Part shown: piece by piece, positions 43,255 through 51,132 of the stretch
Layout of the letters: every line of letters starts with the position of its first letter
Position numbering within the stretch: the first letter of the stretch is position 1
DNA from: a virus
Length of the DNA: 64,000 nt
Virus record (IMG/VR): IMGVR_UViG_3300043100_000006
Location: 38,180 to 102,179 of that record
Direction: 5' to 3' (one strand)
Position numbers and translations under genes: made by a program
The notes under the pieces: model-generated
Database searches by the model: none
What the model saw: the letters and a program-made list of their open reading frames with translations, nothing else
What the model was told of the DNA's origin: nothing

Positions 43255-43559
43255 AACTGGCTCGAATGCTCATACGTGACAGGCATCTTCGTTGCCGTAG
43301 AGGCTCAGACAGTTTTGCGAAATGGAATTGGATGACCGCCGAACAGAAACGCGAAGCCCGATATCGCAAACTGTGCTCCCGTTGCAAGTCCGTTCCCGCA
43401 GTCCGTCGCAATGTCATGGGCTCGCCGATGTGGTTGCACGATTCGACAGTCGAATGCAAAGCGGCAGCGGAACGCGAAAAGGATTTTCAGTCCGACAAGA
43501 AAGAGGCAAGCGATGGACAGTCAGATGATCAAGCGCAGGTGCGACAACCCAACCTGTGA
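43251..43559 (+). CDS. Hypothetical protein
   Basis: 102 aa overlapping the preceding stop by 4 nt and the next gene by 47 nt. A CSRC pair and basic residues in the middle could form a small metal site. Function unknown. Confidence 0.4.
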   Translation: MKLARMLIRDRHLRCRRGSDSFAKWNWMTAEQKREARYRKLCSRCKSVPAVRRNVMGSPMWLHDSTVECKAAAEREKDFQSDKKEASDGQSDDQAQVRQPNL

Positions 43560-43839
43560 CACGGTTCTTGTTATCGATCCGCAAAACCCGCCACTTACGG
43601 AACTGACGCACTGGATCGCGCTTATATTCACGAGCATCGTTGACGGGAAGCCAGCGCCGCGCATGAAACAGGCGTGCCGGAAAACATGCGCGGTGAATAT
43701 CGTCAACCTGGAAGAAGATGCGCCGGCGACAACCGAGCTGGAACCCCGGAAGGCGGAGGACAAGCCGAACCTCGCCAAACTGAAAGCGGCTGCGGTTGCG
43801 ACGGCTGTACCCATGCCTCATCTAATTCCCCCTTCGTAA
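43513..43839 (+). CDS. Hypothetical protein with Cys pairs
   Basis: 108 aa from ATG 43513. 'RRCDNPTCDTVLVIDP' and later 'ACRKTCAVN' give two Cys pairs, a treble-clef-like zinc layout. Ala/Pro-rich tail. No family recognised. Confidence 0.45.
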   Translation: MDSQMIKRRCDNPTCDTVLVIDPQNPPLTELTHWIALIFTSIVDGKPAPRMKQACRKTCAVNIVNLEEDAPATTELEPRKAEDKPNLAKLKAAAVATAVPMPHLIPPS

Positions 43840-43844
43840 AAGTG

Positions 43845-43857
43845 TCCACCGGGTGGA
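43845..43857. repeat. Dispersed palindrome copy 8
   Basis: Exact core with an added G/C pair, 28 nt upstream of ATG 43886. Confidence 0.9.
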
Positions 43858-43885
43858 CTGATCAGCAACACTAAAAGGAACCATC

Positions 43886-44014
43886 ATGGAAATCCCCGGC
43901 ATCATGTGGGAATGGGATCACGCTCGATTCCTCGGCCACGAGGAATACGAATACTGGATGATGAACCCGCTGCCCTTTGGATGGTCGATTGTTTCCGCGC
44001 CAGTTTCCGCTTGA
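43886..44014 (+). CDS. Small aromatic protein
   Basis: 42 aa, SD AAAGGAACC. Very rich in Trp, Met and acidic residues in its first 30 positions, like short phage proteins annotated near DNA-metabolism genes. Its end overlaps the -35 box of the next promoter. Confidence 0.45.
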   Translation: MEIPGIMWEWDHARFLGHEEYEYWMMNPLPFGWSIVSAPVSA

Positions 44015-44039
44015 CTGATTCACTGGTATTCTGTATTCT
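44011..44039 (+). promoter_or_regulatory. Promoter with operator variant GATTCACTGGTA
   Basis: TTGACT, 17 nt, TATTCT; operator variant at 44017-44028. ATG 44046 is 6 nt after the -10 box: leaderless. Confidence 0.7.
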
Positions 44040-44045
44040 GCCTTC

Positions 44046-44654
44046 ATGTCGCACGGTCCCATCCTGCTTGATGTCGATTCCCATCAATACACGAGAGACG
44101 GCATCCCCTACCGCAGCGTGACCCAAGTGATCGCAGACGCGGGGTGGTGCGACTTCTCGTTTGTGGAAGAGGAGTTGCGCGTGCACAGTATGAAGCGCGG
44201 AAAGAGCGTGCACTGGATGACGTGCCTTGAGGACCAGGGAGGTTTGGATTATCGGCGGGTGCCAGCGGCCTTGCGAGGATACAGACGGGCATGGAACGCA
44301 TGGAAACGGGCAAGCGGATTCATGGCCGAATTGATCGAGTGGCGATTTATTTCGGCATACGGCTATGGCGGAACGCTTGACAGGTACGGGATGCTGCCAG
44401 CGACGGAGATGTGTCCGGTCGCGACTCATGCCGTCATCGATCTGAAGACCGGCGTTGTCCCTGACTGGGCCAGATTCCAACTCGCTGCCTATGCCGTAGG
44501 ATGGCAACCAAAACTTGCCCTGGCGCGCCGCATCCGCAGGATCGGAGTATCGGTCCTCGCCAACGGAAAATATTCGACACGAGAGTTTCCGATCGCCTCG
44601 TTTGATTCCGATTTCTCGCTGTTTGCGGAAGCGGCGCGACAGGGCAACGAGTAG
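44046..44654 (+). CDS. PD-(D/E)XK exonuclease (Cas4/RecB-like)
   Basis: 202 aa. Catalytic pattern: D112 in 'GGTLDRYG', D132-x-K134 in 'AVIDLKTG', and Q145 in 'ARFQLAAYA', the RecB-family layout (no Fe-S cysteine cluster seen). Probably a recombination or DNA-processing exonuclease. Leaderless behind an operator-bearing promoter. Confidence 0.7.
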   Translation: MSHGPILLDVDSHQYTRDGIPYRSVTQVIADAGWCDFSFVEEELRVHSMKRGKSVHWMTCLEDQGGLDYRRVPAALRGYRRAWNAWKRASGFMAELIEWRFISAYGYGGTLDRYGMLPATEMCPVATHAVIDLKTGVVPDWARFQLAAYAVGWQPKLALARRIRRIGVSVLANGKYSTREFPIASFDSDFSLFAEAARQGNE

Positions 44655-44725
44655 GGGAAGTTTGGCAAGTGCAGGTGTGGTTAACGCAGCAGGCGGAAGG
44701 CACAGTCTTGACAAGTTCTGGCAAG

Positions 44726-45031
44726 ATGATGCAGTATACTGGCATGGAACGGTCAGAGATTTCGCGGCACGAAGTCCAGATTTACCAAGTTCTTAAGAAC
44801 AATCCTACCCAATGGTTCACCAACAAGACTCTGTCCGATGCTAGCAAGGTCACAGGGCGTACCGTTAGGCTGCATACCAACCGCTTTGTTAAGCTCGGCA
44901 TAGTTGATTTAGCCGAAGTCTTCCCGGCCCATCGCTATAGATTCGCAGAGAAAGCATCACGAAGAAATGCTGCCTACGTGCAACGATTGGAAAACGCGGT
45001 CGAAGTATTCACGGAGGCAGTTCGATGTTGA
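44726..45031 (+). CDS. Winged-helix-like DNA-binding protein
   Basis: 101 aa from ATG 44726 (alternatives: GTG 44669, ATG 44729, ATG 44744; none has a decisive SD). 'EISRHEVQIYQVLKNNPTQW', then 'SDASKVTGRTVRLHTNRFVK' reads as a winged helix-turn-helix. A TTGACA (44708) and TATACT (44735) are 21 nt apart, too far for a standard promoter. Its end overlaps the RNase H start. Candidate early regulator. Confidence 0.5.
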   Translation: MMQYTGMERSEISRHEVQIYQVLKNNPTQWFTNKTLSDASKVTGRTVRLHTNRFVKLGIVDLAEVFPAHRYRFAEKASRRNAAYVQRLENAVEVFTEAVRC

Positions 45032-45078
45032 TCGGCTATTTTGACGGTTGTTGGGTTTGTATTACACTAGCGCCATGA
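45025..45078 (+). pseudogene. 5' fragment of a split RNase H gene
   Basis: An ideal SD (GGAGG, 7 nt) precedes ATG 45025. The frame encodes MLIGYFDGCW, the first strand of RNase HI with the catalytic Asp of the YFDG motif. It then runs into a TGA that overlaps the LAGLIDADG gene start. The rest of RNase H lies downstream at 45611-46069. Confidence 0.65.
45041..45068 (+). promoter_or_regulatory. Promoter of the LAGLIDADG gene
   Basis: TTGACG, 16 nt, TACACT, ATG 45075 after 6 nt (leaderless). 'ATTACACTAG' resembles the left part of the operator. The -35 lies within the YFDG codons of RNase H. Confidence 0.5.
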
Positions 45079-45590
45079 AACTCCATTGTACTGAGCTCGC
45101 TTGGCAGGCAGGAATCATGGACGGTGAGGGATGTATAACTCTCGCCAAGCAACTTCGCAAAGGTAGGCCGTCGCCAGCCTTTCGCCCGACTGTCACCGTG
45201 ACCAATACCGACCCGGCGATATGCCAGCCATTCGTAGCAGCCTGGGGCGGGAAGTTGTACGAGCGCCCCGACAAAAGAGTAGTTAAAAAGTGGGCACTAT
45301 CCTTCACTTGGTATTGCCCTCGCTCATCGGTGTGGTCGTTTTTAAGCTACATACGACCGTACCTAGTTTCAAAGCGGAAACAGGCTGATCTTCTCATTGA
45401 TTTTGTGGCCAGATGCCGAGAATTCCCTCGCTATAAGGGGAGCACTTCAGGTAGCGCGAGGGGGGGCTCAAAACCATTAGGAAGCGCTGAGATTAAATAT
45501 CGGGAAAGGATATGGAATGAAATCAGAAAACTCAACACTAAGGGACAATTCTCGCGGAAAGGGGGAATCCCAACGGCATCTATCGAATAG
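45075..45590 (+). CDS. LAGLIDADG homing endonuclease
   Basis: 171 aa with one LAGLIDADG motif near the N-terminus ('WQAGIMDGEGCITL'), so it should act as a homodimer. The rest is beta-rich with basic residues, typical of DNA-binding saddles. The 21 nt before it and about 20 nt after it separate it from two copies of a YFDGC-coding sequence. There is no room for a group I intron core, so it is a bare homing gene inserted in RNase H. Confidence 0.85.
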   Translation: MKLHCTELAWQAGIMDGEGCITLAKQLRKGRPSPAFRPTVTVTNTDPAICQPFVAAWGGKLYERPDKRVVKKWALSFTWYCPRSSVWSFLSYIRPYLVSKRKQADLLIDFVARCREFPRYKGSTSGSARGGSKPLGSAEIKYRERIWNEIRKLNTKGQFSRKGGIPTASIE

Positions 45591-45610
45591 CGTCTTAACG
45601 GCCTATTTCG

Positions 45611-46069
45611 ATGGGTGCTGCTAGCGAACCGGTCAATCCGGGCGGTCATGCAGCTTGGGGCGCATGTCTCTGGCGTGGTGACGTAGAAGTCTGGCGCGAC
45701 AAGGGCTACTGCGGAAGTGGGCCGAAGGCGTCAAACAACGTGGCGGAATACTCTGGAGTCTGCGCCGTGCTGGAACGGCTTAGACATGAGACCGAGCCCT
45801 GTTTGATTCGCGGCGACTCGAAGTTGGTCATCTACCATTTGGTGCCAGACCCAAGCATCGGGCGAAAGTGGAAGGTCAACGGCGGACTCTATATGCCGTT
45901 CCATGTGAAGGCCAAGGCGCTGTACGAGCAGATGAAGGACCGCGTGAGTTTCGAGTGGATATCGCGGGATCAGAATGCGATCTGCGACGTTCTCTCGAAA
46001 GCGGTGTTGCATGAGCGAGGGGTTGTGTTCAAGATTCAGCCGGAAAGGCCGGAAAGAAAGCGAGCGTAA
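45611..46069 (+). CDS. RNase HI, 3' part, lacking the first catalytic Asp
   Basis: 152 aa. 'EPVNPGGHAAWGA', 'NNVAEYSGV' (catalytic Glu), 'IRGDSKLVI' (Asp) and 'NAICDVLSKAV' (Asp) are RNase HI motifs. The ORF starts at an ATG inside GATGGG and so misses the YFDG strand. That strand is encoded just upstream in a different frame and ends in TAG after YFDGCC, with four extra bases (TAGC) before the GAA codon. No SD. Unless frameshifting restores it, the enzyme should be inactive. Confidence 0.75.
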   Translation: MGAASEPVNPGGHAAWGACLWRGDVEVWRDKGYCGSGPKASNNVAEYSGVCAVLERLRHETEPCLIRGDSKLVIYHLVPDPSIGRKWKVNGGLYMPFHVKAKALYEQMKDRVSFEWISRDQNAICDVLSKAVLHERGVVFKIQPERPERKRA

Positions 46070-46073
46070 GGCT

Positions 46074-46787
46074 ATGCCCGAAGTAATCGCAGAGCAGGAG
46101 CAGGAACTAACCCAGCAGGCGCTCACGATTGTGGAGCGCGCAACCGCAGTAGTCATTAAAGATCAAGCCAGTTACGATTCAGCGTGTGCGCTGCTGCTGA
46201 ACGACATCAAACCGTTTCGCGCCAAGTGGGACGCATACTGGAAAGGTTCTGACTCAGCGCCAGGGCCAATAAAACTGGCGTATCGCGCCTACAAATCGCT
46301 ACTCGACAAGTTCAACGAGATCGACAACCCGGCGGAACTCGCGGAGAAAACCGTCAAGGCGGCAACGATAAAATGGGAGCAGGACCAGGAACGCATTCGC
46401 CAAGAACTACAACGCAAGGCGCAAGAGGACGCGGAGCGCGAGGCCGAAGAGGAGCGCGACCGTGCGGCGATTGTCGCGGAGAATGCCGGAGCCACGGAAG
46501 AGGAAGTGCAGGCAATCGCGGCAACTCCTGTGATGGCGGTCGCTGCGCCGGTTGCGCAAACGTTCCAACGAGCGGCGGGGATGAGCAAACCGCGTGACAA
46601 CTGGAAATGTATCTGCAAGGACATTAAGAGACTGTGCGCGGCAGTGGCGAAAGGAATTGTGCCGCCAACCTATGTGGAACCGAACCAGGTTGCGCTGGAC
46701 GCGCGCGCACGCGCAGATCGCCAAACCTTGAATATCCCAGGCTGTGTCCCTTTTAACGATCCTGTGGCATCGGCGAGGCGACGGTGA
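46074..46787 (+). CDS. Coiled-coil phage protein of the recombination region
   Basis: 237 aa. The helical N-terminus and long charged coiled coil (about 95-140, 'WEQDQERIRQELQRKAQEDA') look like the uncharacterised coiled-coil proteins often next to phage recombinases. A C-terminal basic domain holds CIC and LC residues. The GTG of the next gene overlaps its stop. Confidence 0.5.
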   Translation: MPEVIAEQEQELTQQALTIVERATAVVIKDQASYDSACALLLNDIKPFRAKWDAYWKGSDSAPGPIKLAYRAYKSLLDKFNEIDNPAELAEKTVKAATIKWEQDQERIRQELQRKAQEDAEREAEEERDRAAIVAENAGATEEEVQAIAATPVMAVAAPVAQTFQRAAGMSKPRDNWKCICKDIKRLCAAVAKGIVPPTYVEPNQVALDARARADRQTLNIPGCVPFNDPVASARRR

Positions 46788-47017
46788 CCTACCATCCCCT
46801 TGCAAACGAAACCGGCGGCGATGACTTTGCGCGGAACCGCGAAGCGCACTCGATCATCTTCGACATGCAGTTGTACGCGAAGGTGGGAGAGATGACGGAG
46901 CGGGAGCGAGACTTCGTGACGCAGTCGAAGGACCGACTGGAGCGGTACGGGGTGAAGGCGATGTTCAGCGCGAAACAGTGTTTCTGGCTCAGGGATCTGA
47001 AAGACGTTTATCTTTAG
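46784..47017 (+). CDS. Small hypothetical protein
   Basis: 77 aa, GTG start in GTGA overlap with the upstream gene. Helical and charged ('MTERERDFVTQSKDRLERYG'); resembles short phage proteins that contact primase or recombinases, but not recognised. Confidence 0.5.
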   Translation: MTYHPLANETGGDDFARNREAHSIIFDMQLYAKVGEMTERERDFVTQSKDRLERYGVKAMFSAKQCFWLRDLKDVYL

Positions 47018-47019
47018 AA

Positions 47020-47048
47020 TTGACACCCGCGCGATTCACTAGTATTCT
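47020..47048 (+). promoter_or_regulatory. Promoter with GATTCACTAGTA operator
   Basis: TTGACA, 17 nt, TATTCT; the operator (47033-47044) overlaps the -10 box. The gene start at 47070 has an AGGAG SD, so this one is leadered. Confidence 0.8.
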
Positions 47049-47069
47049 ATCGGCTAGGAGAACGACATC

Positions 47070-48614
47070 ATGATTCGAGGTATTACGCATACCGAAGACG
47101 GTCAGCAGATTCAGCGGTTGGCCGTTTCAACGAAGGTCGCCATAGGATTGCCGCCTAACCCGGCAGAAGGCAAGAAGGCGCATCCATCCAAGCTCGACCA
47201 TTTCATATTTTTACGAAAGTCTCCCGCCCAGCAAAACGCTTGGGAACTCGACGATAAATTGATGAAGGCCTACGGGACGAAGTGCAAAGAGTTCGAGATC
47301 GTTCTTTTGGATGACGAGATTGAGAACGTGTTCCCGACTAAACTTGCGTGGTTCACTCAATCTGAGTGTAAATGCTTCGGGGATGGAGAATCGGCCACGC
47401 GACGCACGGCAGAACATCCAGAGGGCCAGCCGTGGTCTCCATGCGGGAAAGCATGTCCAGACCTTGAAAACGGTTCCTGTAAACCGGCCGCAGACTTGCG
47501 TTTCATGCTAGCAGCCTTCCCGCAACTCGGCGCGGTCGCGCGGATTCACACATCGAGTTATCGCAGCATCATGCAAATTTCTTCTAGCCTGCAGCAAATC
47601 CAAACTATCACCGGGGGGCGGCTGGCCGGCATCCGAGCGAAGTTGGTTGTCAGGCCGGAAAAAACGTCGTACATGGGCGCGGACCAGAAACGTCATTCGA
47701 CCACCGTGTTCGCGCTGAATCTGGAAATCCAGGCGGCAGGAATCAAGGAACTGGTCACGCACATGACAGACCATGCGCGGCTGTTCGAGCACACTCGAAA
47801 ACTGTTGGGCACCGGGCGGATCGAAGTGATCGAAGATGATTCGGCACGCGCTGGAGAAATCACGCCAGAGTTTTACCCAGAAGTTTCGCCGCCGAAGTTC
47901 CCGACCGCGGAAGAGGCAGGGCAAGCCGATCCTGAAATCATCCCACCGATAAAGCAGGCGAACATGGACGTGATGTGCCAGGAGTGCCGACAGGTGAACG
48001 GGCACAAGCCGGATTGCTTCCACGCAACGCAGTCGGTAACTGGCAAAAGCGATCAATGCCAAGACTGCAAAGCGTTCGGGGGACACTTGCCATCCTGCAA
48101 ACACCACGCGGCATGGAAAGCCTCTCTCGGCCAACCGGCAACGGCTAAGCCCTCAGGACAGACTGCCATCGCGCCAGCGGAAGCCGCACAGCCACAAACG
48201 ACGGCAGCGGCCACTGAGACTGCCAAGCCAGCGGACCAGGCTCCTGCGGGGCTGGAAACGATGACGCTGGTGGTCATGGGAGTCGCCCCCAAAGAGAAAG
48301 CGGCCATGAAAGGAAGGAATCCAACCGGCGAGAAACAGCAATACCGAATCCTGACCGTGGTCAGCAAGGGCGATCTCCAGTGGGCGCTTTACGCTTGGGA
48401 CCCAAAACACTTCGAGTTCTTGGATCCGATCCCTTCTGGAACTAAGTGCGAATTCCAGACGAAGAAAACGAAGTCAGGGTACTACCAGTTGGAGCACATA
48501 TTGGACACGGGCGGATTGAAATTCAAGGACGACAAGCCGATGGTTGCGGTTGAGGGCGAGGTCCTGGTGGATGAGGGCGAAGACTGGTCGCTGCTGGACG
48601 AACAGCCGAAGTAG
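47070..48614 (+). CDS. Large DNA-metabolism protein with tandem zinc knuckles
   Basis: 514 aa. The N-terminal ~270 residues resemble phage proteins of the Gp3/recombination-directionality-like group ('DHFIFLRKS', 'YGTKCKEFEIVLLDDEIENV', 'SPCGKACP'). Two tandem zinc knuckles follow at about 308-350 (CQECRQVNGHKPDCFH and CQDCKAFGGHLPSCKHH). After an Ala/Thr linker comes a C-terminal OB-like beta domain (about 400-500, 'QYRILTVVSKGDLQWALYAW'). A single-stranded DNA or recombination role is plausible; the family call is tentative. Confidence 0.45.
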   Translation: MIRGITHTEDGQQIQRLAVSTKVAIGLPPNPAEGKKAHPSKLDHFIFLRKSPAQQNAWELDDKLMKAYGTKCKEFEIVLLDDEIENVFPTKLAWFTQSECKCFGDGESATRRTAEHPEGQPWSPCGKACPDLENGSCKPAADLRFMLAAFPQLGAVARIHTSSYRSIMQISSSLQQIQTITGGRLAGIRAKLVVRPEKTSYMGADQKRHSTTVFALNLEIQAAGIKELVTHMTDHARLFEHTRKLLGTGRIEVIEDDSARAGEITPEFYPEVSPPKFPTAEEAGQADPEIIPPIKQANMDVMCQECRQVNGHKPDCFHATQSVTGKSDQCQDCKAFGGHLPSCKHHAAWKASLGQPATAKPSGQTAIAPAEAAQPQTTAAATETAKPADQAPAGLETMTLVVMGVAPKEKAAMKGRNPTGEKQQYRILTVVSKGDLQWALYAWDPKHFEFLDPIPSGTKCEFQTKKTKSGYYQLEHILDTGGLKFKDDKPMVAVEGEVLVDEGEDWSLLDEQPK

Positions 48615-48625
48615 GGGTGAATGCG

Positions 48626-48638
48626 TCCACCGGGTGGA
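48626..48638. repeat. Dispersed palindrome copy 9, right arm gives an SD
   Basis: Exact core; the following AAGGA is the SD of ATG 48647 at 5-nt spacing. A stem through the core would occlude the ribosome site. Confidence 0.9.
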
Positions 48639-48646
48639 AGGATTCG

Positions 48647-49372
48647 ATGCCAACGCATGAGTGCTCGATTGACGAACGCGACCAGGACCCAGACGCGCCA
48701 GTTACGATGAAGGCGGCAGAAGCCTATGCTGACGCCGTGGAGTCGCTAGCGCGTGCACTGATCGATGCTCGCGAAAACATCCCGCTCGGATTCACGGAGA
48801 TTGCCACGAAGCACGAGTGGATGCACAGACTGTCATTCCTGGCATTTGCGTGCGAGCATCCCAGTCGGAGAAAGAGGACACCAATGGACGTGGAGGACAT
48901 GATTGGAAAATGGTTACCGCTGATTCGGCAACTGGCAATGGCGCATGACATTGACGAGCGAGATGCGGCGAGTTCGCAACTCGATGAATTCTTGACGCCG
49001 ATCATCGCTGCGCCAGTCGCGCAGATTCGGGAGTTCTACCGCGAGCTCGTGAAGCGGATGAAGGCCGATCCCACAGTCCCTTGGTGCGTCTGGAAGATGT
49101 TTGAATTCTGGGGGACGAATGTCTTGGACAAGATCGAGAAAGAGGAAGTGATCGGACTCAAGACGGAGATAGCAAAACGCATCGCAGAAAACTCGTTTGC
49201 TCAGATACCGCGGTCTGACTGGATCGATTCGATGGTGGGCGCTTTGCAGTGGCGTGAACCGGAGAAACTGGAGAAGATCGAGAAGGCAATCGAGGCCGGC
49301 GAAAAGCCGCGCGTGCGAGGGAAACAGAGTTGCTTGTTTATGCAGGTCGCTGGGTTGGAGGTCATGTTGTGA
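48647..49372 (+). CDS. Hypothetical helical protein
   Basis: 241 aa, ATG 48647 chosen because the SD lies in the palindrome right arm; a GTG at 48617 upstream would include the palindrome as STGWKDS. Entirely helical and charged, no motif recognised. Overlaps the next GTG by 4 nt. Confidence 0.55.
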   Translation: MPTHECSIDERDQDPDAPVTMKAAEAYADAVESLARALIDARENIPLGFTEIATKHEWMHRLSFLAFACEHPSRRKRTPMDVEDMIGKWLPLIRQLAMAHDIDERDAASSQLDEFLTPIIAAPVAQIREFYRELVKRMKADPTVPWCVWKMFEFWGTNVLDKIEKEEVIGLKTEIAKRIAENSFAQIPRSDWIDSMVGALQWREPEKLEKIEKAIEAGEKPRVRGKQSCLFMQVAGLEVML

Positions 49373-49626
49373 GCGACACATTCTACACGTACACACTTGA
49401 ATGCACGTTTGAGTGCGGAGCCAAGATCGAGGTTACAGACAAGCATCCTGGCGACAAATGCGATGCTGCGGCTGAGGCATTGGGGTGGGCTACATTCGAC
49501 GTGCCGAATCCCAAGAAGCAGCGGAAGGGACAGAAGAGCGATACCCAAGACGTGGTGTGTCCGGACTGCATCGAGAAGGTGCGGGCGATCTACCACCAGG
49601 TTGCGGGACCGGAACTGGAACCATGA
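49369..49626 (+). CDS. Small protein with two Cys pairs
   Basis: 85 aa, GTG start. 'CTFECGAKIEV' and 'VVCPDCIEKV' give a zinc-ribbon layout. Function unknown. Confidence 0.45.
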   Translation: MSDTFYTYTLECTFECGAKIEVTDKHPGDKCDAAAEALGWATFDVPNPKKQRKGQKSDTQDVVCPDCIEKVRAIYHQVAGPELEP

Positions 49627-49638
49627 ACGGAGGCAGTA

Positions 49639-49938
49639 ATGCCAATTGAGACGTTGACGCAGTTGCAGTACAGCGAAGATCGGCAGGGCCCGTGGCAGCT
49701 TTACGTCTACGATCCGAACAGTCAATACCATCGCGGCGGTCAGTGGTTTAGAAACAAACCGCAGTATCCAGACGAGGAAATCACGACGGAGCGGGCGTGC
49801 AGCATCGCCAAAGAAGCCTTCATTGCTGGTCGCGAGGTTCGCGTTTGCGACGGTGGAGACATGCTCGTGTTCCACTCTAAGGGCAAGTCTATTCTGTACG
49901 GCGACAACTTCTGGGAAGATATAACCCGGAGCAAATGA
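49639..49938 (+). CDS. Hypothetical protein
   Basis: 99 aa with SD GGAGG. Aromatic N-terminus, then a helix and a beta-rich tail. Its stop overlaps the following ATG. Confidence 0.45.
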   Translation: MPIETLTQLQYSEDRQGPWQLYVYDPNSQYHRGGQWFRNKPQYPDEEITTERACSIAKEAFIAGREVRVCDGGDMLVFHSKGKSILYGDNFWEDITRSK

Positions 49939-50123
49939 TGCCGCGTTGCGACGATGACTCCATGCACAAGCACCACTGCGACTGCGGACTTGTGTGGGAA
50001 CATCCTGACACCTGTTTCGGCGAGGATCGATTACACAAGTGTCCGGGCTGTGGAGCGGAAGAGTATTTCAAAGCAGACATTACATTGACGGTTACGGTCT
50101 GCCACTGGCCGCCGAGTCCTTAA
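49935..50123 (+). CDS. Small double zinc-ribbon protein
   Basis: 62 aa. 'HHCDCGLVWEHPDTC' and 'HKCPGCGAEEYF' suggest a zinc-binding fold. Overlaps the upstream gene by 4 nt. Confidence 0.5.
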   Translation: MMPRCDDDSMHKHHCDCGLVWEHPDTCFGEDRLHKCPGCGAEEYFKADITLTVTVCHWPPSP

Positions 50124-50146
50124 CAGTCATCAACAGATTACCGGCG

Positions 50147-50155
50147 TTGTCCACA
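50147..50155 (+). promoter_or_regulatory. DnaA-box-like sequence
   Basis: TTGTCCACA in a 131-nt gap just before the replication genes; one mismatch from the TTATCCACA consensus. A single box is weak evidence for an origin. Confidence 0.3.
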
Positions 50156-50254
50156 GGAAACGCACAGCGGAACTAAAATCGGCAATAGACAAGATTTGGA
50201 ATTGCGCGTAGAGTTTGGGCTTGCAAGCACCAGAGGTTGTGCGGTAGAGTGAAC

Positions 50255-50431
50255 ATGGATTCCGGGGTTGGCGCGCTGGAAAATCTTAGCCGGTTCGCCG
50301 GCCCCAGCCCCGAGCAATCCAAGAAGGAACCGGCTAACTTGAAACCCAAAAAGCTTCGTCGCGTTCGGCGTCATTGGCTCTTTGAGATGGAGGAGGATTG
50401 GAATTTATGGTCCTTCCTGGGGTTGCCATGA
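50255..50431 (+). CDS. Small basic protein
   Basis: 58 aa, no SD; a TAGAGT box ends 4 nt before the ATG and TTGCAA lies 18 nt upstream. Lys/Arg-rich middle (PKKLRRVRRH). Overlaps the HNH gene. Doubtful but coherent. Confidence 0.35.
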   Translation: MDSGVGALENLSRFAGPSPEQSKKEPANLKPKKLRRVRRHWLFEMEEDWNLWSFLGLP

Positions 50432-51132
50432 CCGACAAACCGACTCCAACGCCCTTTGAACATTCCGTCATCACTGAATGTTTTGCCATCCAAGACCTCG
50501 AAGAGGAGCTGCGCTCTCGGAAAGCAGAACTGCTAGAATATCTCGGCGAAGAGGCGGATGCACTGAGGGCAAGCCGGGTCCTAGCCATTCTGTACTGGAG
50601 ACACAGCAACATCACGAATTCCGTGGACCTCGCCGAAATATTGAACTGTACTAACCTATCCCTCCGCAAGATGTGCGGTCGCATAAAGGTCTGTCTGGAA
50701 TGCCTGGATTGCGGCGACGAGGTAGAGGTTACCTGCAAAAGTCGGGCAGAACTTACCCGCAGGCGAACCATCGTGCTCTGCGTTGCGTGCGAAGAGACGC
50801 GTAGGGTTCAGCGAGAGCGTGATGCCGCAGCATGGCACCAGCGGTCGACTGCACTGGTCGCACAGCGCTCCGCACGGATAGAAGCATTGCGGTCGATGCC
50901 ATATGGCGATTATTTGCAGACGCCAGAGTGGAGGGAGCGCCGCCTATATGCCTTGAGACGCGCAAGGTATGCTTGCCAGTTATGTTCATCGAAAACCCAA
51001 CTCCAGGTCCATCACAGAACTTATGAGAGGCGCGGGAATGAGAAAGAGGAGGACCTCATCGTTCTTTGCGACGACTGCCATTCCAAGTTTCATGACAAGC
51101 CGTCCCTGTCAGAAAAGGCGGCTAGTTTATGA
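50407..51132 (+). CDS. HNH endonuclease
   Basis: 241 aa from ATG 50407 (SD GGAGGA). A helical/HTH-like N-terminus, CxxC pairs near the middle (CLECLDC), and a C-terminal HNH domain: 'YACQLCSSKTQLQVHHRTY' then 'LIVLCDDCHSKFH'. It may be a homing enzyme or a phage-own nuclease; its position at the head of the replication block favours the latter slightly. Overlaps the replication gene by 4 nt. Confidence 0.75.
   Translation: MVLPGVAMTDKPTPTPFEHSVITECFAIQDLEEELRSRKAELLEYLGEEADALRASRVLAILYWRHSNITNSVDLAEILNCTNLSLRKMCGRIKVCLECLDCGDEVEVTCKSRAELTRRRTIVLCVACEETRRVQRERDAAAWHQRSTALVAQRSARIEALRSMPYGDYLQTPEWRERRLYALRRARYACQLCSSKTQLQVHHRTYERRGNEKEEDLIVLCDDCHSKFHDKPSLSEKAASL

Noticed and set aside
42928-43559. 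Toxin-antitoxin pair
   Set aside because: Two overlapping small genes after a promoter suggested it, but neither shows a known toxin or antitoxin motif.
44708-44740. Standard promoter TTGACA / TATACT before the winged-helix gene
   Set aside because: The 21-nt spacing is outside the functional range and the -10 sits 3 nt from an in-frame ATG.
45054-45624. Group I intron in RNase H
   Set aside because: The homing ORF fills almost all of the insert; about 40 nt remain outside it, far too few for a catalytic core.
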